Assembly (NCBI RefSeq): GCF_005239225.2
Contig: NC_133284.1
Coordinates: 5,485,770 to 5,549,769 of the forward strand
DNA from: Populus alba
Taxonomy: Eukaryota > Streptophyta > Magnoliopsida > Malpighiales > Salicaceae
Reading direction: 5' to 3'
DNA length: 64,000 nt
Every line of letters starts with the position of its first letter. Position 1 is the stretch's first letter. Both the position numbers and the translations under genes were made by a program. This document shows, one piece after another, positions 1-12,454 of this stretch. Under the pieces are notes generated by a model, which saw only the letters and a program-made list of their open reading frames with translations, made no database searches and was not told where the DNA came from.

Positions 1-1030
1 AAACTTGATGTTGAAGGAAGAGACTGAAAAAAAAAAATAACCTAAAAAAATAACCTGTGGTTATAAGACCGAGATTACTCTATAGAAAACTAATCAAAAT
101 AAATTATAAATCACAATTCTCAATCAATTCAGTGTTAAAAAATAAAATTAAAAAAATAATAAAAAATCACCCGGGTCAACTAAGATTAATTTATCAAAAC
201 CTTTATCCAAGTTATGAAATTAAAATAATCTTATAAAAAATAAACCGGAATAAATCATACAAGTTTAATTTTTAATCAATCAACATTTCAAGGATAAAAT
301 TGAAAAGAAAGGTTAACTAAGAAAAAAAAAAACTCGAGTCAGTAGAGTTAATCCATTAAATTACAATTCGAATCATGAGTTTAGAATAATTTCATTGAAA
401 AAAAAAAAAACTTGAACCCTAATAAAATTAATATTGAAATGTAAAATAAAAAAATATAAATTAAAAAATATTATTTTAATGAATAGTGTAATGTGAGGAG
501 GGGTACAGCAGAGCCCTCCTTTTTTAATTTTTTTTGTTTTATTTTTTAATGTTAATGTTAATAATTGAAGACCCAACGTGCTGGTTGACTGACTATTCTA
601 TTGATTGCTGTCAATAACAGTTGCTTTATTATTATTATTATTATTATTATTGAAGATGCTAGTAATTTTTTTTGTTTTTGTTTTGTAATGTTTTTAGATA
701 CAGATCTTGAGACCAGTATCCAATAAAATTTAATCTTTCTATGTATATGTTTGTGAAAATACATCTTTAAAATCAGTTGAGAAAAATATTTAATTTTGAT
801 TGATACACAAAATGGGCGGCGGATAGCTTACCATCAAAGCGAAGGGAAATTGAAGATGCTTGAAGTAACTTGTAAAGAGGATTTAGAAGTTCTGTGGAGC
901 AATGATCTTGTGATTCATATCTTCTACAACGAAGATATTTGCGGAGAAGAACTAATCAAAACATCCTAAATATGTGCTTGCTTCTTCTAACACGATGCTT
1001 TCGGAGCTCATTTCGGCAAGAGACGCACGG
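1..1030. other. AT-rich intergenic DNA, no gene recognised
   Basis: The stretch is very AT-rich with many short A runs. It includes an (ATT)n microsatellite at about 626-651. I see no ORF with recognisable protein character and no tRNA-like fold. Confidence 0.6.
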
Positions 1031-1310
1031 AATGGATTTTGAAGATAAATGAGAGACTATTCCATGGTCTGGCTTGGGAATTAACAAGGAAGGGCGGCCT
1101 TGCAGCAGCCACGTTTTTCATAGCTGCGGAAAAGAACATCGTCCGAGGAAAACTCGTTATTTCGCCAAATCAAAATTTCCAGTCCATGCGATTCCTGATT
1201 GGAGGAGACTACCTCAATCGAACTTTCATGGCGACCGCGTCGTAGTCAAGAAGGGTCGACATCCAGCCACGCTTGATCAAAAGTTGGCCGCCTTCACCTT
1301 CCAGCTTTGA
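1018..1310 (+). other. Less AT-rich patch with two overlapping short ORFs, possible gene remnant
   Basis: Base composition is clearly less AT-rich here than on either side. Two overlapping plus-strand frames stay open for 68 and 78 codons (1039-1245 and 1074-1310). The reverse strand also has an open segment. I recognise no family in any frame. No splice structure with a start and stop is convincing. It may be an exon of a decayed gene or a captured fragment; the function is unknown. Confidence 0.25.
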
Positions 1311-1965
1311 TGACCGCAAAACAAATACAGTGAGCAATGGCATTGGAGACCTTGTCCAAACTACAATTGTAGGTTTCCGAGACAATAAGTATCGGTTCTA
1401 GTGAATTCGCTGAAAAATAATGGCATTGGGGTGGTCTTTCTCGCAAAGGCTAACAGCATGATTGTTGTGGCCAGATGCAAGAGATTTAGGTATCGTGCAT
1501 AATTTCTCGATTGGGCTAAATAGACACCATTCCTGGTATTGGCCAAGTGATGTTTTTTTTCTAGTTTAAAATTCTTTTAGTATTATTCACGTTATATTTG
1601 GGTTCTGCATTATTCAAGAGCTTCGATAAAACTCAGAGTACTTTTGGAAAATTAATTATGGCTAGGGTTTCTCGAGCCCTTTTCACCTAGCCCGAACCCT
1701 AGCCCTTTATCCATCTGCATCACAAAGCCCAAGAAACGTCTCTATAACAGCTTCAATGGAAGAACAATGGAAATTAAAATGAACAATTGAATTAAGCATT
1801 CATGGTAATGCGCAGTTTGTTTTCAAACATTGGAGTTCTTCAGTACACACTACTGAGGATCCGTTGATCTAGTAAAAGTATTCCTCTCTCTCTCTCCCCT
1901 ACACGCTAATAGGAAAAGTAAACGAAACATCCATCCGCTGCTGCTCTCCCAAAATCAGTAACGGC

Positions 1966-2959
1966 TTAGGCCATGCCTCCACTTGTAGCTGTCCTGATTA
2001 TCTGGAATAGAGCTGTTACAAACAAGAAAGAAAACCTGATCAATGACAACAAAAAGTTTTTGGGTTCCTCGAGACAGACACATGCAAGCACACACTGCCA
2101 TTTGAATCCCTGATCCAACCAAAGCAACGTAAATAACATGAATGGAAGGAGAAGACATGATAATTCTCAAGCTTTTGTTTGATCACAAATCAATGCAAAT
2201 GCTGGAAAGGACATTAACCCTTCAATTGTAAAATGACAATTTCAATGCAAATCAATTCCATTATTTATGACTTTCAGGGGCAATCTCCAAACTCCAAATT
2301 CAATTCGAAAGCACAATGCTGCCATGTCTGACAACTACATTTAGATAATCCGAAAGCAATATGGATCCGATAATATCCAATTCACCATAACAGCAATCTT
2401 CAGCGAATTATAAACAGAGCAAGATTATTTAATCCCCGAATTAAATTTTCAGGACTCCAAGATTTGTTGAGAGAAAATCACAAGCGAGCGTGCCTAAAAA
2501 GAATAAATGAAAACTCATGAGGCTTACATGATCCAATGACAACAAAGATGAAGAATCCAAGGAGAAGAGGACCAACAGGATAATCCTTTCCCTTTCTGGT
2601 GCTTGTTTCGCCCACAGCTCCTCTCTTTGTAACCTTCTTGTCAAATCTATCGACTTTCCTATCAGCAAGACGCCTTGATGTAGTCTAAAAAAACAACAAA
2701 TTAATAATCACAATAAAGCAACCCATTCATGCATGTAATCTACACACATAATTCTAATTTTTCAAGGAATTATTTACCACACAAAATTAAAAATCATAAC
2801 AAAAGAGGAACTTTTGGAGATCAGATCGGCTCAATTAACCATCATTTTAAATACGATCACGTAAGATAATTAAATAAAATGCAGATCAGAAACCCACAAC
2901 TCTATAAATATAGATTAATCTTTTTAAAAAATAATTATTACAAAATTACTAATTACCAT
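1966..2959 (-). CDS. RAMP4: RAMP4/SERP-type stress-associated ER protein (68 aa)
   Basis: This small tail-anchored protein associates with the Sec61 translocon in the ER membrane and is linked to glycoprotein folding and the ER stress response. Three coding exons read on the minus strand: 2959-2957 (the ATG alone, donor GTAATT directly after it), 2684-2528 and 2012-1966. They sum to 207 nt, or 68 aa plus stop, the usual plant RAMP4 length. The product starts with M then TTSRRLADRKV, has a basic cytosolic segment, the conserved KGKDYPVGP motif, one hydrophobic membrane segment (LLLGFFIFVVIG, about residues 40-55) and a short lumenal tail ending TATSGGMA. Both introns are GT-AG. The 5' UTR probably extends to about 3140 and has a CT-rich patch at about 3038-3050. 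Identity is from motif and length recall; I am sure of the family. Confidence 0.93.
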
Positions 2960-3164
2960 GGTTACAACAGGGAGATCCGGCAGCCGGAAGCGTTAGAGCA
3001 AAAAAACGTAGCACGAGGTTACAGGCGAGTTCTACTCTCTCTCTCTCTCTCCGCCGAGATTTTTTCCTTCGCTCTCCTTCTATTTCTCTCCCCTCTCGAT
3101 CTGCGTTCGATATTTCTAGGGTGTTTGTGTGTGTGGATATAGCTAAACACACAACTTAGATGGT

Positions 3165-3245
3165 AGGTTCCCCGACCGCGTCACCGACTTTGCTGTGATT
3201 GGTTATATCCACGCGTATAGAATACGTGTCAACGTGTTATTGGAT
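3165..3245 (-). promoter_or_regulatory. Candidate stress-response motifs upstream of the RAMP4-like gene
   Basis: On the minus strand the core TGACGCG lies at 3177-3183. On the plus strand ATTGG (3198-3202) is followed six bases later by CCACG (3209-3213), and ACGT cores follow at about 3224-3235. These parts resemble plant ER-stress elements (bZIP TGACG cores; ATTGG plus CCACG halves). The ATTGG-CCACG spacing is six rather than the one base of the described element, so this is only suggestive. The neighbouring gene encodes an ER protein of a stress-inducible family. Confidence 0.35.
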
Positions 3246-3249
3246 TTTA

Positions 3250-4505
3250 ATAGGTGTACGTGGACAAGGGTTTTGGGTTGACATGGGATTTGCGTTAGAA
3301 ACGGTCCCGGAAATGATTTTACCTGTGTTTTGACCAATTAAGAACAGGCCTTTAACTGGTTTTTATCAATTATGACAATAAAAATAGTTTTATGAGCATT
3401 TGTTTCATAAAATTAACCTTATATTTAACTGAAAATCATTTATTGAAGCATAAAAAAAAGTCTTCTATGACTAGTTTATTGATCCAGGTCTCAATTAAAG
3501 ATTAACTTGTTATAATTTTATAGTGTTTTTTAATCTGTTTATTGATATGAATTCTAATTAAATCAAATGAGCATATAATCCTTGTAAAATGTTTTATAAC
3601 TATAAATATAATTGTAAAACTAGATTGACATGTGGGTTAATTTGGAATTGAGACCCAATTGATTTAGAGTTTAGACAAATTCACATTAAAAAAAATAATT
3701 AAAAAAAATTCAATTAACTCAATTAATAAACTCTAATTGAATGATTAACTCAGTTAACTAAATTTGACCCAATCAAAATTAACACCTCAATTCATTGATT
3801 TTTTCTAAAATAAAAATTCAACGAAATATTATTTTATTTAAAAAAAAAATAACATGGTCTAGCCTTCTTCTATGATCCAAATATTGTTCTGGATTTAACT
3901 ATGCTTATAAAAGACATGAGTCATTTCCTAAAATCTGAAAAGCATTTAGGTTAATTGTAAGTTGTTTTAAATTAACTAATTTTTTTCAAGACTTCATCAA
4001 ACATGAAGAAATATTCCTCGCAAGCAAACACCCTTGCAAACTAAAAAGAAAAGGTCTTAAAAAGAATACTGTTTTATCATATACCAAAACTACCTTCACA
4101 AAGCCTATCTTATTTATCTAATATTTTAATCAACGGGCACTCATGTTATTTCTCTTCTAATTCTCAGAACCGGTTATTTTTTTATCCTATTTTCACTTGC
4201 AATTGTGAACGTGAAGTCGTTTATCAGATTATTTATTGAGGAACTCTCCGCATAAGAAATGGCGAATCATAAAAAATAATAATAATAATAAATAAAGGAA
4301 ACGTGTTAGAAGAGGTTATAACAGTACTATTTCTTAGGGGGCATTATCAGTGGTGCGTTGTCGATTTCTACAACCATCTGTCACATCATGTCAGCCATAC
4401 CTTAATAAGAAAAAAAAAGAGAGGAGAGGAGCAGTTGTCACGTAACGATCTCATTATCCATCCACGCGGATAGTGGGTTCGCGCACGTGTATCACTCCAA
4501 GTATA
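3250..4505. other. AT-rich intergenic DNA
   Basis: No ORF of recognisable character. A short (AAT)n tract lies near 4274-4290. ACGT-containing motifs occur around 4440-4490 but are not attached to any gene I can see. Confidence 0.5.
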
Positions 4506-4509
4506 TTTT

Positions 4510-4975
4510 TCCAGGGATAAGTTAAAAAATCAAAAATTAATTAAACTAAAAAAAATTAAATAAAAATAATTGAAAAAATCAAACCATGAAAAAAAATCGA
4601 TTAAACTGATTAAAATTTTAAAAAAATCAACCAGTTTGGTTTGATTTTGATTTTTTAAACCTGAAACTGAAAAAACTGAACCCAACTTCAAAAAAAAAAA
4701 AAAAAAATTGAGCCAAACAGGAAAAAAAACCAATCCTAAACCGATAAAACCAAGCCAAATCAAAAAAGCCAAGTCAAGATGGAAAAACCTAGCCAAGCGG
4801 GAAAAAATCAAGTCAAAATCGAAAAAATCGAGTCAAACTGGTTTGAACCGATTTTTGTCCTAAAAACCTAAATCGAACCGAAACTGGTCGGTTTGAACAG
4901 TTTTGGGTTTTTTTAAAAAAAATCGATTTAATTATTTTTATTTTATAAAAATCAAATCAAACTGAAAATAATCAT
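4510..4975. repeat. AACCGAACCGGTTT-type low-complexity repeat
   Basis: The stretch is built from short variants of AACCGAAAC, CCAAGTCAA and AAACCGAT, and later the complementary form GGTCGGTTTGAAC. It reads like the degenerate self-complementary simple repeat that is common in plant genomes. The long minus-strand ORF here, rich in Phe, Leu and Asn, is a by-product of that composition. Confidence 0.55.
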
Positions 4976-5122
4976 TTATATATTTATTTAAAAAATAACT
5001 TCGTGTCATAAAATCTCAAAAGAAAATAATAATAATAATAGTAACAACAATAATTTAGAAAAGTGCAAAACAATTTCCATGAAAAACTAAAAAATCAAAG
5101 TGATACAGCATTCCATTATTTT

Positions 5123-5155
<33 letters not shown>

Positions 5156-5790
5156 TGAATTGCTTCTCCCCTTTCTTTCCTTGATGCCATTTTGGATTTA
5201 TAAACTCTCAGCGCATTCTCAAAAAAGGAACGAATTTATAAACCTCGAGTGAAAATCAATATTAAAAAGGATTTTTTTCCATGTCAATTTACCATTCTCT
5301 ACTGGAAGGCTTTGTTTACAAACTTGTTTTGAACTAGTGCGATGGACCCATGTTGGACCTAAGGCCCATGAATCTAATACAGAGATCAAGGCCCACATAT
5401 CAGGGTATATATAGCCAGCTGGGCTAAGAACTAGCTGATTGAGCTTGGAGCATATAGAGTCCACCAGATATCAAGATGTCCACTCAGTCTAAGGCTCCCA
5501 GCTGCGTGGACTTTACGTGTGATGAGCAAAGGGAGGAGCGCCAATATTAACGAAACTCTCTCTATATTAGCTGGGGTTTGCTGGACGTTGTCTTGCAACA
5601 TATTATAGTTTTTTCACACTTTGATTGTGATTTCCTCGTTTGATTTCAATATTTTGTATCATAAAAAAACGACCTTACTGTAATTTTTTATGGCAAAGAG
5701 TATCCTTTGATTAATATATATATCAATCGAGACTTTTTTTTGTCCTTCGATTCAATACTAAAAAATAATTATTTTATATATTTTTTTTTA
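4976..5790. other. Intergenic DNA with a few less AT-rich patches
   Basis: Microsatellites (AAT)n at about 5025-5040 and (AAT)n at about 5128-5153. The segment 5340-5530 is more balanced in composition and has an open minus-strand frame, but no recognisable protein and no clear splice sites. Nothing is called. Confidence 0.4.
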
Positions 5791-5792
5791 TT

Positions 5793-5950
5793 AATATGGG
5801 TATTTAGTTTTGCGCGTACCTTAACTAATCTCATGGATCCTTAAAAATTAACGATCATGTAAGGCTTCAATGATTTTAAAATTTGTGAAGACTCGAACTA
5901 GTAATATCTAAAAAGTAAATCTAAATCTTGATTACTTAAATCACCCCTTT
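5793..5950 (+). repeat. SINE-like dispersed repeat, copy A
   Basis: It begins TTAATATGGGTAT and carries the series GCGCGTACCTTAACTAAT, ATTAACGATCATGTAAG and GACTCGAACTAGTAAT. The same series, diverged, occurs at 12129-12290 (same strand) and inverted at 17488-17572 and 22897-23045. The order matches a short interspersed sequence common in dicot genomes that I recall as reading GGTGTCCGGGCCAGCTT near its start, but I cannot confirm the family name. Confidence 0.55.
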
Positions 5951-8900
5951 TAAATTTAATTAAAGAATAATTTATTGTACAGAGAAAGTGGGTATGGAAA
6001 TTTAAGAAAAATACCCAGTCAACTTGCACAGTCCCCGGCATTATAAAGATGATAGCAGGGACTGTTTAGAGATTTTATTGCGGTGATTTAAGAACCTTGT
6101 CTGCTTTCTGTGAGAATTCCCTTCTTTTTTCTGGCTCTCTCTGATAACGAGCTGAGTCTCTTGAAGCAATGTTACAGTTGAAACAGAGGCAGTATTATGA
6201 TATATGATTGGAAAGGGCCACTGGTGTGTGCAGGGACTTGGTCGGCAACACTAATGTGTGAAGCAACTTAATTGCCGTGCCACGACAAAGTTTCACATTC
6301 TAACTAGCTTTTGGACGCAAGCAATTCATAAACCTAAATATATCCTTTTTTTATTGGATTAATTGCTGTGTATTTATTTTTATATATTTGACATATTCTT
6401 TGATGTGCTTTTTTATTAGAATTTTTAAATCTTGTATTCCTTTATATATCAGCGTATTAAAAACAAAAACGATACAGGAAACTCTTTTATTAAGGAATAG
6501 TTGACGAGAAAGTTCACACAGGGTGATTTTCAGCTAACATCGGGATCCGTTTTGTATCAGATACGTTCCCTCAATAATTTTCAATTGTCAAATTTGCTTC
6601 CCGTTTTCCATGTAACAAAAACACTTACATCTTTCATAGGCAAGTTGGCACCTTTCACTTGCTGAGGATTTTTACCAGAGACATATGATAGTGAGGTCAA
6701 TTGATAGGACTGTTTTTTGTTGAGAGATGGGAATTTTCCTTGATGTTTTGCCAGCATGCAGAAAGAACTGCCCAGGACCCATCAAGCAGGGACACCTCCA
6801 CTTGCAGGTTATCCCTGTAAATGAACTTGACTACCTGGTTAACCCGCCACCGTCCGATACTTAACATTCTGGTCTGGTAGGTCCAGATCCAAAGTGCTTG
6901 ATGCATGCCATGATCCTGATGTGGGATGGTGATGTTTTTTTTTCCTGCTCGGTGCTCTCACCTTTTTTACTTTGTTTATATATTTTTTCTCATATGTATC
7001 GAACACAGCAATGATTCAGGCAACCATTTGCCTGGCTTGCAGATTGTGACCGGCCTGGAGGACCCATTTTCATCTGGTAGGAGAACATCTCAGAAAGCTT
7101 GGTTTTATGGATTCTTTGATCGTCCATGGCCATAGGATCGGGGGGCTCAGAAATTGCGTTGTGCGCTCGCCATGTTACCATGCCTGTTGTCAACAGTGAA
7201 ACGTGTCACTAAAAGTCTAAAAGGGCAAAACAAAAAAAAAAAAAAAAAAAAAAGAGGGTTTTTTCTTCCTTCTCTGTACTGCTCGCAGATGCCGTGTAGT
7301 GCGGCTTTTCTGTCAACCATTTATTTATTTAAATCCATCTCTTTTCCCACAAGTTTAGATCTAGGCATAGTATGTTTTTTCATTCACGCCACGTTTTTTT
7401 TTAAAAAATATTTTTTTTATATTCTGTATGATTAAAAATTTATTATTTTAATATATTTTTTATTCAAAAAAATTACTTTAAAAAACTCTTCCACGGGCAG
7501 GTTTTTTTTTTAATGCTGATTACGTGCTAGAAACAGGGATGGGACGTGTGGAATTAAAAGCCAAACAATGAATTAGGTGTACAGCCGGCCGGAATAATTA
7601 AACCAAGGACGCTGTCATGAATTACTTTTGTTAAAAGCATGTCACGTGAATTACCATGGAACATGATTTGTAAAGTGCAAGTGAATTGTTGACAAATTAG
7701 TGGTCAGAATTTGCTTACAAGGCTTTTTTTTTATTTTTTATTTTCACCTTTTTTTTTAAGAATGCATGATTGTATGGTATTGCTTGTATGATTCTGAAAT
7801 CTTTCCTAACAAAAGAGCTAAACTCTTCTTTTTCCCTCTAGGTTATATGTAGTCTTGAAATCATTTTATTGTAGTATTTGAAATTGTTAGGGTGATTATT
7901 TTTTAAAATATTTTTTTTTAATAAATAAATTAAAATAATATTTTTTTATTTTATAATTTATTTTTAACATCAAAATAAAAAAAAAATTTGAACAAAAAAA
8001 AAATTGAATGAAAAAAAATATGACCTACAGAAATTTTGCTAATTAATTACGACTAACCAGGAAAACCAATCTAATCTTTTCTAGCATTCTCCTAAACACA
8101 CAAGAGATTTTGTGTTGAAAAACAAAGGATTTGTTATCGGATTGAAAGTAATTTTTCAGAGGACAAGAGGTCCTTCACCGTTATTTTGGGCATGCCTCTG
8201 TACGATCAACACTCAAAGAACACCTCTCCATCTATTTAACCATCCGTCGCTTTTGATTTACCCTGAGAGAAAAAAATAATCCCTCCGCTTTTGAAATCGG
8301 AAATAAAGAAGAAACAAGAATAAAAAAAGGATGGAAATTAGAGATAAGATAAAATATGTTCTGCAGACATAGCTACATTTCAGTTCAAATAATATTTTTA
8401 AACAAATAATATTTAGAAAATATAATTTAATTGATTATATTTTAAATTTAATTTTTAGAGATTATAAATTTTAAAATTATCAATTTAAATTTATCAATTT
8501 TAAAATTATTTAAAATTTATAGGGTTGCTAACTTCAGAGTTTATATAATTAACTGATATATATATATCATATATATATATATATAAAACAAATGAAATTA
8601 AGAAGCACCCTTTGAGTAACGGTTGCTGTCCAATCCTGGTTTGTGATGAACTGGCTGTCTGATCAGAAGTCAGAACACAATGGCTGATGGGTCTGTTAGA
8701 ACAGCGGTACAGTCCTTGTCTGGGGTTGGAACCATTGGTACATGATAATTATTGCTAGACATTTAAAGCACCATTTTATTATAAAAAAAGAAAAAAGAAA
8801 GTGGGCCCAGTTTTTAACGTGGATAGAGAAAACACTGTGAATTTTAATAGTAAAATAACCTTAGCTCCGAGATAATTAAGCCCTGCATGTGGTGGAATAG

Positions 8901-9190
8901 TATTTTTCAATTGGTCAAAAGGTTTTTAAGAGTTTGTACGGGGCAATAATGCCCTTGTAATTTTACTTGTCACGGTGTTCTTACTTTATTATATTTACAA
9001 GCAACATTTCCTCATCATAAAAGCCTTATTGTCTTTTTGTTTATTTTAAAAAATAAAATTACTAGCATTCAGTGTCTTTCGTTTAATTTTAATATATTTA
9101 AATGCCATCATTGCCCTTGAGTTTTAAAAGCATTAGCCTTTGATTTAGGAGTCCTTTTATCTTTTACAATTGACTATTTCATAGTTTTCT
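5951..9190. other. Intergenic DNA, no recognisable gene
   Basis: Mixed AT-rich sequence. The block 6020-6310 and the block 6640-7190 are less AT-rich and have open frames of about 70 codons on both strands (for example 6697-6906 minus and 6990-7193 minus), but I recognise no product. A pure A tract lies at about 7221-7253. A TATA/ATAT simple repeat lies at about 8558-8585. The segments 7860-8040 and 8380-8560 look like worn AT-rich transposon debris. Confidence 0.45.
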
Positions 9191-9202
9191 AGTATGAGAC
9201 AA

Positions 9203-10125
9203 TAAAATAATTTGATAAATAAATAAAAAAATTTAAAAAAAATTAAAAGGGTGAGAACAGTGCTTACAAGGTTTAAACAACACATTTAACACTTTCTAGT
9301 AGTTGAAACCCTACATCCTAGACAACAATCAATGTGTCTCGGTATTCTCTTCATATAAAGATGTCACGTGTAGAATAATTGTTTTTTGTTTGACTCGTGT
9401 GTCCTTTTTTTTTCTCTCTCCTTTATTTTTTGAAATAATTTGATAAAAAAATAATTTTTTTAAAAAAAATAAATGGGTGTGAATAGTGCTCGTAGGGTTT
9501 GGACAGCACATTCAACACCTTCTAGTGAAACCTTACATCTTAGGCAGCAATCAATGTGTCTCGGTATTCTCTCAATATAAAGATGTCACGTGTAGAATAA
9601 TTGTTTTTTGTTTCACCCGTGTGTTCTTTTTCCCCCCTCTCCTTTATTTTCTAAAATAATTTGATAAATAAATAATTTTTTTATTAAAAAAAAATTAGAG
9701 GGGTTTGAACAGTGCTCACAGGGTTTGGACAACACGTTCAACACCTTCTAGTGAAACCCTACATCCTAGGCAACAATTAACGTGTCTCTCGGTATTCTCT
9801 CAATATAAAGGTGTCACATGTCGAGTAATTGTTTTTTGTTTTACTCGTGTGTCCTTTTTTTTCCTCTCTCTTTATTTTCTAAAATAATTTGATAAATAAA
9901 TAAATTTTTAAAAAAAAATTAGAGGGGTGTGAACAGTGCTCGCAGGGTTTGGACAATACGTTTAACACCTTATAGTGAAACCCTACATCCTAAGCAACAA
10001 TCAACGTGTCTTAGTATTCTCTCCATATAAAAGTGTCACGTGTAGAATAATTGTTTTTGTTTGACTCGTGTGTCTTTTTTTTCCCTCTCTCCTTTATTTT
10101 CTAAAATAATTTGATAAATAATTTG
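9203..10125 (+). repeat. Tandem array, four units of about 225 bp
   Basis: The motif GGTGTGAACAGTGCT and its variants start units at 9249, 9476, 9702 and 9926, giving periods of 227, 226 and 224 bp. Each unit runs through a TTGGACAACACGTTCAACACC block, an AAACCCTACATCCTAGGCA block, a TCTCGGTATTCTCTC block, GTGTCACGTGTAG, a CTCGTGTGTCC block, and ends in CTAAAATAATTTGATAAATA. Units are highly similar, so amplification is fairly recent. The short open frames inside are not coding. Confidence 0.92.
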
Positions 10126-10893
10126 GATTGTCTAAGATTTGTTTTTGTCTTTGTTAAATTTAGCTTTTTTAAAATGAACTTTGTTTTTTTAATTAAATTA
10201 AATTCATTGATTTCATCCTCTAATATTTAATCAATCGAATATTGAGCCTTTTAGTTAAGCTTAAGTTTAAAATTTAATGGATTGTAAGTTCGAGAAATAA
10301 ACCCGGGTGAACGAGGTTCAATGGGGTTTGCTTGGTTTTTTCTCCTTTTTTAAGTTATATTTTATTTTCTTGTTTTCATCCATCAATATTTTGTTAGTTT
10401 TTTTTTTAATCTTTTTGAAAGTAGCAAGGGCTAACCCATATTTTTTTTGGCATTTGTTGACTCTAGTTTTTTTTTTTTATAAATAAATTTAATTTTTTAA
10501 TCAAAGTTAAATTAATTGAGAATGTAAACATGGAATGATTACTTCATGATATTTTATCTTATTTACTTTCTTCCAGTCCATAACTCTAATAGCACATGCT
10601 ACTTCTTTCTATTATCAAATTCATATATTTTTCTCGCTCCTTGTAGAACATTAATATAATATGAATATATTTTTTTTATTTTTAAAAAAATTTAACTTGG
10701 TCGACAGCGTGATATCACAAACATCTAACTAGTCTTCTTATAAAACTTATCAGATATACCCAAATTATCCAGGACAGTTGCACTTACAAGACCATTTATT
10801 GGAGAGATTGGAGGATCTGCAGCACCGATCTTGGATTCTAAAGCCATGCTCACCCAACTTTCCTCCCTGATGGTACCAGTTACCTCACATTTG
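10126..10893. other. AT-rich intergenic DNA
   Basis: It begins with T-rich sequence containing worn fragments (for example about 10195-10330) that resemble the degenerate repeat at 15.6-16.4 kb. No gene is visible. Confidence 0.4.
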
Positions 10894-10896
10894 TAA

Positions 10897-11103
10897 GTGC
10901 CCGTTTGGCACCATGGTCAAATCTGTTTTTTGAAAAATTTTAATTTTTTTTTATTAAAATTGAGTGCGGTTTGTATTTTATGGATCGTTTTGATGTGCTG
11001 ATATCAAAAATAATTTTTAAAAAATAAAAAAACATTATTGGCATGCTTTTTAGCACGAAAAGCTATTTGAAAAGCAACCGCTACCACATTTTCAAACACC
11101 CTC
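10897..11103. mobile_element. Tourist-like MITE (PIF/Harbinger type), 207 bp
   Basis: Terminal inverted repeats: the left end reads GTGCCCGTTTGGCACCATGG and the right end, read inward on the other strand, GAGGGTGTTTGAAAATGTGG. Both ends are flanked by TAA (10894-10896 and 11104-11106), the target duplication typical of PIF/Harbinger elements. The interior is AT-rich without an ORF, as expected for a non-autonomous element. Confidence 0.72.
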
Positions 11104-11507
11104 TAAAACTTATGGCTTATGATTGGTTGTGTTGTTGGGGATGACCACCAAGGAAAAAAAAAAAAAAAAAAGCACTGGATGACAATGAATTTTGATCGTG
11201 CATGCCGCTTAGCTAAGCAGGTTCATTATTTATAATCGCATCGCATATTCATTTTTTAATTCTCTGATTTGATTAAAGTAAATACCTTTTTTTTTTTCCT
11301 TTTATTAAGTAGAATATAATTAAGAATTAGTCGGTGGTTGGCTGCCAGTTTTTTGTCTTCTCTTTTTTAAGGGGAAGAATAAGGTTGGCGAATTCCCACC
11401 ATTGATCACGTGGACATATCTTTATCGCATAAGAATTTAATGGTCATGTTGGCCCACAATGGAAAATGTTCTGTTAACGAATATTTCACAATTACTTACT
11501 AATAAAT

Positions 11508-11690
11508 TAATAGCCTGTTTAATAATTTCATAATAGATACTTTTTAAGATGTTTTTTTATATAAATAAATTGAGATAATATTTTTTAAAAAATTATTTTT
11601 AATATTGATTATCAAAACGTTTTGAAAATGTATTTAAAAAATTAATTTTTAATTAAAAATTTAAATTCTTTTGAAATGCAAAGAATTTAA
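11508..11690. mobile_element. Worn MITE-like repeat
   Basis: It has the same interior layout as the 10897-11103 element: an AATTATTTTTAATAT block, a TCAAAACGTTTTGAAAA block and AAAATTAATTTTTAATTAAA. The ends are too diverged to set exact boundaries. Confidence 0.4.
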
Positions 11691-11699
11691 AATTGAAAC

Positions 11700-12128
11700 T
11701 TGTTTAACATCTCAACCCTCTCCTTCCACCTGATTGGATCTTTCCATTTTCGGAACCATCCAACAGCCGATGGCGTGCCACTCGGAGTATCATTGTAGGG
11801 CCCGGAGAGAAGCCGGCAACCTGACGATGCTTTGCAAGAATTTGAGACAATATAGTAGCGTGACAGAGGGAAAAGATTAGCAAAAAAACAAGGGTTAGAT
11901 TAAAAGAGAAACCTAATTAGGAGTACTGATGACTATGAGATGCTTCCGTGGGAACTTTAAACCTTTATTTATTCTTGTTTGTTGACGAAAGCAATCAGAT
12001 CTGCCCTTCTTCCATGCTGTGATGGAAATGCCGCAATTCCTGACGTTTGGTTTGTTTAATGATCGAGCCAGGCTTTACGAGAGATACCTAAGCTTTGTTT
12101 ATTGTGCTTTTTTTATTATTATTATTAT
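11700..12128. other. Intergenic DNA
   Basis: A more balanced patch at 11700-11830 and 11930-12090 holds no ORF I recognise. A short (ATT)n tract ends at the SINE-like copy that follows. Confidence 0.4.
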
Positions 12129-12290
12129 TAATATGGGTGTTCGGTTACTATGTGCGTTCCTTGATTAATTCTACAAGTCTTAAAATTAATAATTATTGAA
12201 GTTTTTAATAGCTCTAAATTTTATAAAACTCAAACGGGTAATCTTTAAAAAATAAATTTAAAATATAATAAATTCAATTACAACTTTTAA
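12129..12290 (+). repeat. SINE-like dispersed repeat, copy B
   Basis: It starts ATATGGGTGTTCGGTTAC, continues GTGCGTTCCTTGATTAAT and CTTAAAATTAATAATTATTG, then ACTCAAACGGGTAATC. The order of blocks is the same as copy A at 5793, with heavy divergence. Confidence 0.5.
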
Positions 12291-12299
12291 AATTATTTT

Positions 12300-12418
12300 G
12301 TTTATTTACTTTGGTTTGGTTGTGGCATTCGCCTCTGCCTTCTCTGTTTTGCTCTGAAAAAACTGCCATCTAATTATTTTGTCTGTTTGGACAAACCTCC
12401 TCTTGTTATTATACCAAA

Positions 12419-12454
<36 letters not shown>

